Shown: positions 1-5,517 of the stretch, piece by piece | How positions within the stretch are numbered: the first letter of the stretch is position 1 | How the letters are laid out: each line of letters begins with the position of its first letter | NCBI GenBank assembly: GCA_030602865.1 | Contig: JAUVYX010000076.1 | Coordinates: forward strand, 1-5,517 | DNA: 5,517 nt | Origin: Dehalococcoidia bacterium | GTDB lineage: Bacteria; Chloroflexota; Dehalococcoidia; GIF9; AB-539-J10 | Direction: 5' to 3' | Translations under genes and position numbers: made by a program | Notes under the pieces: generated by a model | What the model saw: the letters and a program-made list of their open reading frames with translations, nothing else | What the model was told of the DNA's origin: nothing | Databases searched by the model: none

Positions 1-85
1 CACTGTGGTCGCCATCTGGCGGGAAGTCATATCTATATGCATGAATGAGAACATCGGTATCGATGACAAATATTCTATCGCTCAT
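1..85 (-). CDS. PIN-like nuclease, probable DUF4411-type toxin, N-terminal 28 residues only
   Basis: Only the start of this gene is in the window; it runs off at base 1. The ATG at 85-83 follows the TAA of the protease gene after a single base (TAATATG), so it is almost certainly read from the same message. The 28 visible residues begin MSDRIFVIDTDVLIHAYRYD and continue FPPDGDHS. A hydrophobic strand ending in IDTDVLI is the classic opening of a PIN domain, with Asp9 as the first expected metal-binding acid. The Tyr/Phe-rich stretch that follows recalls DUF4411 proteins, which I recall sitting next to HTH-ImmA/IrrE genes. PIN proteins of this kind are usually RNases. The remaining catalytic acids cannot be seen, so activity is unproven. 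A VapC-like PIN of another subfamily is the main alternative. No good Shine-Dalgarno precedes the ATG, which fits reinitiation after the upstream stop. Confidence 0.7.
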   Translation of the reverse strand, partial: MSDRIFVIDTDVLIHAYRYDFPPDGDHS

Positions 86-86
86 A

Positions 87-1304
87 TTAGAATATCTTGG
101 AGAAGTTATTTATCTTCACATTCAACATCCGTGAAGCGTCAAGTTCTGAAATTCGGCCCTCTCTGGCAGCACCAATAACAGTGCCTATGAGCTTCCCTCC
201 AAGCCTGCTTCGTATGCGTACTCTATAAGGTATGATTACTTCTTTAGTGCGTTTAGTTTTATATATTTGTCGCCACTCGTCTTGGCATACTTCATAGAAT
301 TTCCAATAGAAATCATTGTCTATTCGATTGAAATCAAGTAATCTTCGAGCAATAACAATTCTACTAACGCTAAACTTTCTTGAAATAGCTTTAATATAAT
401 CTTCAAGCGGATAATTAGTATTTATTTTTCCCCATTCGCTCAAAAGGTAATCCCCTGGAACTAAAAACTCAGCGGCAACTTGGTCACAGAATAGCTCATT
501 TTGATATGGTAAATTTATATTGGAGATATCCAAGCTGTTTAAATTGGAGATTCCAGTCTCTCCACGTAAAACATGAGATAATTCGTGAATTAAGCTAAAT
601 ATCATTGCAGGCTTTGCGTCATTGGGATTGATAACAATAAATGGTGCGATATTATCGCTAATAGCCAATCCACGAAATACTTCCGGAGCGATTTTAGTAT
701 GATAACTGCCTAAATTTCCCTCAAGAAGTATAAATACACCCTGCTGTTCAGCTTTAGTTCTGATATCAGAGAAAACTCGATTATAATCTCCAGCAGCTTT
801 TTGATTGTCAAATGAATAATCAAGAAGATTTCGAATATGTTGTGCTACTTGAACCGGAGTAGTATTAGGACTGACGCTTGCTACAAAAGGCAGTGGTTTA
901 CTACCTGTATCCAGCAGCAAGTCATACATATTAAGCTGAAGAGCTTCAATCTGACGAAGCAATGCAGAAAACTCAGGACCAAAAGCATCTGAATCAATAT
1001 CTTTACCACCAATAGTACGAAAATCTTCGAGACGTGTTTTCTTCCTCGGAGGTTCTGGAAGGAAAAAGGTTAATACTGGTCTTCTGTAAGCCTTAGCCAG
1101 CTTTTCGAGTTGGGGAAAAGTAGGCGTTTCAACGCCTTCTTCCCATCTTTCAAGCCTTACGGCAGAGGATAAACTCTCTTTTTCACCTCTAGCTTTTAAG
1201 TCATTTATGCAAGCCTTATTAGCAGCATGCGCTCTAGAAAGATTAGCCTCTTTCCTTGCCCAGACTAAAATATTATGATTAACAGGTATACTTTTTGTTG
1301 CCAT
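87..1304 (-). CDS. Xre-type HTH fused to ImmA/IrrE-family zinc metallopeptidase
   Basis: This 405-residue protein combines a DNA-binding regulator with a zinc peptidase. The N-terminus (about residues 8-85) is Xre-like: HNILVWARKEANLS, then ERWEEGVETPTFPQLEKLAK and RRPVLTFFLPEPP, followed by DFRTIGG, a run typical of the family. The peptidase motif is HELSH (residues 240-244: His240, Glu241, His244), and the probable third zinc ligand is Glu270 in ELFCDQVAAEFLVP. The last 70 residues (PYRVRIRSRLGGKLIGTVIGAAREGRISELDASRML) match the C-terminal extension I associate with relatives that precede PIN-like genes. In the related ImmA and IrrE systems the peptidase cleaves a repressor in response to damage; here the target is unknown and could be the protein itself or another regulator. 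The start ATG has only a weak GGTGG (1313-1309) upstream, but the N-terminal sequence fits the family. The stop is one base before the PIN-like start, so the two are co-translated. The gene is clearly AT-richer than mod and res. Confidence 0.9.
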   Translation of the reverse strand: MATKSIPVNHNILVWARKEANLSRAHAANKACINDLKARGEKESLSSAVRLERWEEGVETPTFPQLEKLAKAYRRPVLTFFLPEPPRKKTRLEDFRTIGGKDIDSDAFGPEFSALLRQIEALQLNMYDLLLDTGSKPLPFVASVSPNTTPVQVAQHIRNLLDYSFDNQKAAGDYNRVFSDIRTKAEQQGVFILLEGNLGSYHTKIAPEVFRGLAISDNIAPFIVINPNDAKPAMIFSLIHELSHVLRGETGISNLNSLDISNINLPYQNELFCDQVAAEFLVPGDYLLSEWGKINTNYPLEDYIKAISRKFSVSRIVIARRLLDFNRIDNDFYWKFYEVCQDEWRQIYKTKRTKEVIIPYRVRIRSRLGGKLIGTVIGAAREGRISELDASRMLNVKINNFSKIF

Positions 1305-1336
1305 TAGACCACCAACGAAAATAAGGTTGTTTTCAT
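1304..1336 (-). CDS. Possible 10-codon leader ORF coupled to the HTH-peptidase gene
   Basis: Within the gap an ATG at 1336-1334 opens a short frame encoding MKTTLFSLVV, ending in TAA at 1306-1304. That stop overlaps the start codon of the protease gene as TAATG, a layout common in translational coupling. No Shine-Dalgarno is evident before it; if transcription starts near 1344 the message would be nearly leaderless at this ATG. A frame this short can arise by chance, so it is offered as a possible regulatory mini-ORF rather than a protein gene. Confidence 0.2.
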   Translation of the reverse strand: MKTTLFSLVV

Positions 1337-1350
1337 ATAGATTTTAACTA

Positions 1351-1368
1351 ATTCTACTCCCCAAGAAT
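1351..1368. promoter_or_regulatory. Small inverted repeat over the -10 box, possible operator
   Basis: The minus strand reads ATTCT, eight bases (TGGGGAGT), then AGAAT. The arms are perfect but only 5 bases long, and the right arm overlaps the candidate -10 TAGAAT. The position is where an Xre-type protein encoded just downstream would bind to repress its own promoter. The short arms make chance a serious alternative. Confidence 0.25.
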
Positions 1369-1380
1369 AATAGAAATCAA
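1351..1380 (-). promoter_or_regulatory. Candidate sigma-70-type promoter for the HTH-peptidase/PIN pair
   Basis: In the 76-base gap after res, the minus strand has TTGATT (1380-1375, 4 of 6 to the -35 consensus), an 18-base spacer, and TAGAAT (1356-1351, 5 of 6 to the -10 consensus). Transcription would begin near 1344, about 40 bases before the protease gene ATG. TAAAAT at 1346-1341 is another possible -10 but lacks a good -35. The region is AT-rich, where such matches arise easily by chance. If the promoter is not real, the pair is simply the tail of the mod-res operon. Confidence 0.35.
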
Positions 1381-4300
1381 TCAAGAAACCGTCATTTTCA
1401 GTATCTTTTCTATATATGTGGATTTGTCCTCTTTCTGAAAGAGAACATGGTGCTCTTCATATTGCTCTTTCGTCATATCACTACTACGCCACGGAATTTC
1501 CAGTAATCGGGTGTTTGAAACAATAAAAGAGTTCAAGGTAATACTCGGGTCCTGAGCCTGAAGGTCACGTTCAATTGATTTAATAGTCCTGTAGAAGTCT
1601 ATCTTCGGATCTTCCATACTACCCTGATTACGGATTCCCTTAGGGTCAATAAAGTTAATATACTGTTTCCCATCCGCAAGCAGCCACAGGAGGAAATCAG
1701 GATAGAAATTTCCAGCCTCAAAGAAACCAACCCCTTTGCCACGTGACATGTTACGCAGCAGGTAAAGTTCCTTGTTCTTAAAATAATCCCTACTTCTCTT
1801 ACAGAATTGCTGCAGGTCTAGCACGAAGTCTCGCTCTCCCTCATTCAGAAGAACAGGTTTAACTTCAACGACGCTGCTGTTAACATAAATGAGAGGTTGG
1901 TAAAGATGCTGGCCGAACATGAGAGCATGAAGACCCTGGAACTCTATATTACGAAGTTGACCTGTATTAATGATATTACTGATTTCTTCAAGTTTTGTGA
2001 CAATATCCTGACGCGACTGGTCAATGAGAAACAGGTAATCATCAATAAAGTTATCATCGCTTTCAGTAAGGTCCCTATATTCAAGATGTTCAGCCTCGGC
2101 TGCAGCCCTGCATTCTTTGTAGAAACGGTCACAGTATTTGCGTAGAAGCACAGTCGCAATCTCCTGCCATCGCCGCGTTTGAGTGAATGATTTAAGAGAC
2201 ATCTCCTCTTTTGGGATATATAACGTGTACCAACTGCTATCCGTAAGCAATTTCGGTATTATTTCCTTGCTCAGGTTCATGTTATACAAAGAATGCTCGT
2301 TCTTGAACTGCTGGAGGTCAAAATAAAGCTCGTCGATATCAAGAAATGCAAGATGTCCAGGCTCGAACTTTTCTTCGTTCCGCTCAGCTATATCAAGCTG
2401 TCCCTGTCCTCTTGTGCTGACAAGTGCCTGTATCCTGGGATGCCAGTCAACGATAATCGATCTCTTCTTTGCCTGTTCACTCGGTAGAGTGAGGGTAGGC
2501 TTTGGCCCCTGCTTCTTGTAATTAAAATCATCCTTGAGCCGAATTATCTTTAACATCTTTTTACCCAGGTTCTTCAACACTGGTAAGACAAATTCAATGC
2601 GCTCTTCATTGGCGGGCAACCCTTCATCCTCCAGATACTCTTTAAATTGCTGCATATAATCAGCATGAACCCCAAAAACATTCAGTGTCTCCAGTCTTTC
2701 GATATCTTTTGGCGCATTTGCGCCAGTAATGCAGTAACTGCGTTTCAGGCAGAAACCAAGCCCTTTCAAGCGAACTCCTCTGCCGAAAAGCTGAATAATC
2801 TGAGACCCTTCCTTTTTGCCGATGTTCATAAGGCCCATAGTGCTAACACGCCAGCTGGACCATCCTTCAGAGAATTTCTTCGAGCCAATAAGAACATTAA
2901 TCTTAGACTCGGTTGTATTTACCTGGTAGAAAAGCGACTCTGAGAATTCGCTGTCTGAAACAGCCATGTACTCCGAATGATTTTCGCACAGCTTACACAG
3001 GCCAGCCGGATCGCCCACATTGATAACCCCGAACGGTGTATTGCCTTCCCCAATGTGTAAGGCGATTTCTCCTTCTGCTTCGCTCCCTGCTCTGATTCGT
3101 CGCACGTGAAGCGCCCCTGTAACCTGCGAATTAAAGAGAGTTGATAGAATTTCTCTGAAAGCGGTTTCCCCTGAAAGCCCAAGTTGCCCCAGATAAGTAA
3201 AAGAACCTGCGAAGAGTTCATGCTCTCCAACATGAAGCCCGGAATTTCCGCTGAGCAACATGTCCAGATATCGAATACTCTCACTGCTGTTTTTGACAAA
3301 ATTAGCCAGGAATAGAAGGATATCCACCACATCCGTATTATCTTTTTTGTCTTTATTGCTTGGCTTTTTAGCAACCCTGGTAACGCTTCCGCCCACGAAA
3401 ATCCAGAGAGGTTTCTCAATAAGAAATCGCTGCAATTCGTCTTTTTTATCCTGAAACATTTTCTGCTGCTGGAAGAATGCCAGAAGACAGGCTGTCAGGT
3501 AGCGACAGCGGTGTTCCCTGTTCGAGTCGTTCTCAAGGTTCAGTATGCGATATTCTTTGCCATAGCCATCTTTATAAAAGTATTTATACGAGTAATCGAA
3601 TAAAATACACTTTGCATATTCATGAGCCCATTCCTTATTGGTGCTTGCTTTCATAGCCTGCCCAAAGGTGGCAGAATACTCAAAAGAGAAACCTTTTTCG
3701 CAGAGCCGGTTGCGCATCTGCATCCATTGGCCGATTTCAGGACTACTCGTGCCACGGTGCCCTTCATCCACCAGAACCAGGTTATTTCCTTCAAAAGCGT
3801 TAACGGCGATAGTCTTCTGCCCTGTGGTCTCGCGTAGCTTATGAATATCAATAATCTCAATGCCTTTACCCGCGAAAAGACCACCCGCATCTTTATCGAA
3901 GATATCTGCATCCATCTCTGAAAGCCTGAATTCGTCCCTGTGTTGTATGCTTAAGCCTTCGTTCGGGGTTAGCAGAATAATACGGTTTAGATCGCTCTGG
4001 CGCCCGTGTAGTTTCAGGTAGTGCTGGTACTGTAAAATATGAACGTGCATAAGAAGCGTCTTACCTGAGCCAGTAGCGCTCCAGAAAGCCAGCTTACGCA
4101 GGTCTTCTGGCTCATATGGCTTTATCCGAGCATCCTTTGGCAGTCCTATAGCAATTAGCTGTCTAAATCCTTTCTGTTGTGGAGTAGCTCCTGTGTTGAA
4201 AAGAACAGTGTATGCATTTATGTCTGCGAGTAACTTATCCGGATTCCGAAAATAACGATCCAGGTAAATTTCAGTAAAGAGCAAACAAAGATATTGAAAA

Positions 4301-4638
4301 TATTTCAGGCGAAGTATTTGCCCGTCTGCGCTTCGTCTCTCAGTGATTCTCTTCCAGAGCCGAACGATATTCGCGTCATAATGCAGCAACAGGTCGTCGG
4401 GTAGTTCGGGACGGTCGATAAGCATTCTCAGGCACTGGTGAAAATTGGAAATCCCTTCTTCGCCAAATCCCTCATTATTACTGTCGAAACGTGGTGCGCC
4501 CAGGCGTTCAGCCAGGTCCTCAAAGCTTGACACTCCTAAAAGAAAGAGCATCCAGTTAGACAGCACCAGTCGATGCTCGAATTTAATCTTTTTGGAATCC
4601 GCCTTTGACCTACGGCTAAAGCCTGATTTATTCGCCAT
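1381..4638 (-). CDS. res: Type III-like restriction enzyme subunit (Res): SF2 helicase with C-terminal PD-(D/E)XK nuclease
   Basis: This is the ATP-dependent restriction subunit; with Mod it would recognise unmethylated sites, translocate or diffuse along DNA using ATP, and cut. Helicase motifs are in order: Walker A ATGSGKT (residues 188-194, Lys193), motif Ia TPNEGLSIQH (224-233), motif II DEGH (291-294), motif III SAT (322-324), motif V region FSEGWSSWRVSTMGLMNIG (about 589-607) and motif VI QLFGRGVR (616-623). The C-terminal nuclease shows YPDF (Asp981) and IDPKG (Asp998, Lys1000), a PD-(D/E)XK pattern with Asp in the second acidic position, so it looks catalytically intact. At 1085 residues it is somewhat longer than classical Res proteins (roughly 970-1000), with about 187 residues before Walker A. 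ATG at 4638 is chosen because an in-frame stop (TAA, 4659-4657) lies just upstream. It starts 7 bases after mod and is probably translationally coupled to it. Cognate site and cleavage pattern cannot be read from sequence. Confidence 0.92.
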   Translation of the reverse strand: MANKSGFSRRSKADSKKIKFEHRLVLSNWMLFLLGVSSFEDLAERLGAPRFDSNNEGFGEEGISNFHQCLRMLIDRPELPDDLLLHYDANIVRLWKRITERRSADGQILRLKYFQYLCLLFTEIYLDRYFRNPDKLLADINAYTVLFNTGATPQQKGFRQLIAIGLPKDARIKPYEPEDLRKLAFWSATGSGKTLLMHVHILQYQHYLKLHGRQSDLNRIILLTPNEGLSIQHRDEFRLSEMDADIFDKDAGGLFAGKGIEIIDIHKLRETTGQKTIAVNAFEGNNLVLVDEGHRGTSSPEIGQWMQMRNRLCEKGFSFEYSATFGQAMKASTNKEWAHEYAKCILFDYSYKYFYKDGYGKEYRILNLENDSNREHRCRYLTACLLAFFQQQKMFQDKKDELQRFLIEKPLWIFVGGSVTRVAKKPSNKDKKDNTDVVDILLFLANFVKNSSESIRYLDMLLSGNSGLHVGEHELFAGSFTYLGQLGLSGETAFREILSTLFNSQVTGALHVRRIRAGSEAEGEIALHIGEGNTPFGVINVGDPAGLCKLCENHSEYMAVSDSEFSESLFYQVNTTESKINVLIGSKKFSEGWSSWRVSTMGLMNIGKKEGSQIIQLFGRGVRLKGLGFCLKRSYCITGANAPKDIERLETLNVFGVHADYMQQFKEYLEDEGLPANEERIEFVLPVLKNLGKKMLKIIRLKDDFNYKKQGPKPTLTLPSEQAKKRSIIVDWHPRIQALVSTRGQGQLDIAERNEEKFEPGHLAFLDIDELYFDLQQFKNEHSLYNMNLSKEIIPKLLTDSSWYTLYIPKEEMSLKSFTQTRRWQEIATVLLRKYCDRFYKECRAAAEAEHLEYRDLTESDDNFIDDYLFLIDQSRQDIVTKLEEISNIINTGQLRNIEFQGLHALMFGQHLYQPLIYVNSSVVEVKPVLLNEGERDFVLDLQQFCKRSRDYFKNKELYLLRNMSRGKGVGFFEAGNFYPDFLLWLLADGKQYINFIDPKGIRNQGSMEDPKIDFYRTIKSIERDLQAQDPSITLNSFIVSNTRLLEIPWRSSDMTKEQYEEHHVLFQKEDKSTYIEKILKMTVS

Positions 4639-4645
4639 ATTGAAA

Positions 4646-5517
4646 CTACACGTCCCTTACATCAAACATGAAGCGATTGAACTCTTCTTCTATAAGACGC
4701 ACCTTGTATCGAGGCTCCACCCCTTCCTTTTCAGGATTCATCGGTATATTCATCAAATTATTGTCGCCGTTTACATAAATAACATCGAATTCTTTATCGA
4801 ACGTGTTGTATTCTTGTTTGGTAAAGAATAAATCCAGGTCACGATTGGCTTTCTCGCGTGCTATTGCAATTTCCCCAGAGCCCTTCTCCGAAAGATTCCT
4901 GATTTTTCGCCAGATAACTAAAACTTTTTCGCCTCTGTGGTTTTCTCCTTCGACAACCTGGAAGCTGCTGATTCTGTCTATGTGTTTTACCTTCAGTCCC
5001 AGGAGCCAGTTGAAGGTCTCGACGAGGTCCACGTTCACTGGTTTGGTCTCGCCGGCTGAACCCGCTCCCACTAACAGCTTGTAGCTCCACGGGTCATCGA
5101 AGTTATCTATGTTCAGCAACGTCTGGCTGTCCCTTGCCTCGGTTTCCAGCATATAGCCCAGCATATATGATTCACGAAAGCCAGCCGACGTATCGAGAAA
5201 TGATGACTGTGCCTCAGTGCGCGTCAGCCGTATGTTCGCCAGCGCGTCCTCGTAGGACTCCAACCGTATATACTTGAACATGTGGCTTATACCCTCGCGT
5301 GAAACTGGCTTGCCGTCCTTCCAGTCTTTGGAATAAACGACCTTCTGAATGCGCGGTTTGAGAACGGTGTCGAAGTAGTCACCCATCTCGACGAGAATAT
5401 ATTTGCGATTCCCATCGTCTCCGCGGTTGAGAGAGATGACGGCATGGGCAGTCGTACCAGAGCCAGCAAAGTAGTCCAAGATTATAGTTTCATTTAAGCT
5501 ACCAATAGTCAGCATAT
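4646..5517 (-). CDS. mod: Type III-like DNA methyltransferase (Mod), C-terminal part, 5' end truncated by the window
   Basis: This is the modification subunit of a type III-like restriction system; it would transfer a methyl group from SAM to a base (probably adenine N6) in its recognition site. The visible part is about 290 residues. The SAM-binding motif appears at once as LDYFAGSGTT (FAGSGTT at 5470-5450), followed by NRKYILVEMGDYFDTVLKPR and VVYSKDWKDGKP, which are typical of large Mod proteins. The C-terminus ends in LIEEEFNRFMFDVRDV and the stop TAG is at 4648-4646. In this class (beta order) the catalytic DPPY motif lies upstream of FAGSGTT, so it and most of the target-recognition region should be beyond 5517. 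The Met at 5515 is an internal residue, not the start: it is only about 15 residues before FAGSGTT and the frame stays open to the edge. The stop lies 7 bases before res. The family call is firm; the methylated base and site are unknown. Confidence 0.9.
   Translation of the reverse strand, partial: MLTIGSLNETIILDYFAGSGTTAHAVISLNRGDDGNRKYILVEMGDYFDTVLKPRIQKVVYSKDWKDGKPVSREGISHMFKYIRLESYEDALANIRLTRTEAQSSFLDTSAGFRESYMLGYMLETEARDSQTLLNIDNFDDPWSYKLLVGAGSAGETKPVNVDLVETFNWLLGLKVKHIDRISSFQVVEGENHRGEKVLVIWRKIRNLSEKGSGEIAIAREKANRDLDLFFTKQEYNTFDKEFDVIYVNGDNNLMNIPMNPEKEGVEPRYKVRLIEEEFNRFMFDVRDV
4653..4658 (-). promoter_or_regulatory. Possible ribosome binding site for res inside the mod 3' end
   Basis: The minus strand reads AAGGGA here, within the last codons of mod. 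It is the only Shine-Dalgarno-like stretch before the res ATG, but its spacing of 14 bases is longer than usual. Res translation therefore probably relies mostly on ribosomes finishing mod 7 bases upstream. Confidence 0.4.

Noticed and set aside
1305..1380. Rho-independent terminator after res
   Set aside because: The gap has no GC-rich stem followed by a T run on the minus strand; the only inverted repeat has 5-base AT-rich arms.
2700..3010. Zinc finger in Res from CKLC and nearby cysteines (CLKRSYC)
   Set aside because: The two Cys groups are about 90 residues apart, with the helicase motif V and VI region between them, and no paired CxxC knuckle is present.
2919..3419. 166-residue open frame on the minus strand inside res in another frame
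   Set aside because: It overlaps the helicase region of Res entirely, shows no motif or start signal, and Res is intact through this stretch, so it is not a frameshifted fragment.
4445..4831. 128-residue open frame on the plus strand across the mod-res junction
   Set aside because: It is antisense to two well-supported genes, has low-complexity Ser/Arg-rich composition with no recognisable motif, and reads as a shadow of the minus-strand coding.
4646..5515. Complete 289-residue methyltransferase starting at the Met codon 5515-5513
   Set aside because: A protein starting there would lack the catalytic DPPY motif and most of the fold; the frame is open to the window edge, so this Met is internal to a larger Mod.
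4646..5517. Phase-variable simple repeats, often seen in type III mod genes
   Set aside because: No tandem short repeat or long homopolymer is visible in the part of mod in this window; the 5' part cannot be judged.

Overview
The window holds part of a bacterial defence-type locus. Every gene I can support lies on the minus strand and reads from high to low coordinates, in the order mod (5' end outside the window), res, HTH-ImmA/IrrE protease, PIN-like nuclease (3' end outside the window). It is almost entirely coding: the longest gap is 76 bases, and there are no tRNA or rRNA genes, CRISPR arrays or transposases. The sequence does not fix the host. It is bacterial and tightly packed. GC content falls from about 55-60% in sampled lines of mod/res to about 30% in sampled lines of the protease gene, which suggests a mosaic, horizontally acquired island.

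Region 1 (5517-1381) is a type III-like restriction-modification pair. The visible part of Mod starts just before the SAM-binding motif FAGSGTT and runs to the C-terminus; the catalytic DPPY motif expected upstream lies beyond the window edge. Seven bases after Mod stops, a 1085-residue Res subunit starts. It has a superfamily 2 helicase core (ATGSGKT, DEGH, SAT, QLFGRGVR) and an apparently intact C-terminal PD-(D/E)XK nuclease of the form PD...DPK.

Region 2 (1380-1305) is the 76-base gap. It contains a candidate sigma-70-type promoter, a small inverted repeat over its -10 box, and a 10-codon mini-ORF whose stop overlaps the next start as TAATG. All three are weak on their own.

Region 3 (1304-1) encodes a 405-residue fusion of an Xre-like helix-turn-helix and an ImmA/IrrE-type zinc peptidase (HELSH plus a downstream Glu). 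One base after its stop a PIN-like protein begins, of which 28 residues are visible (motif IDTDVLI, resembling the DUF4411 family). This looks like a two-gene toxin-antitoxin-like or damage-responsive module placed directly behind a type III restriction system. Mod and Res would mark self DNA and cut foreign DNA. The protease-regulator may control the PIN nuclease as a second, possibly abortive, layer. That functional link is inference from gene order.
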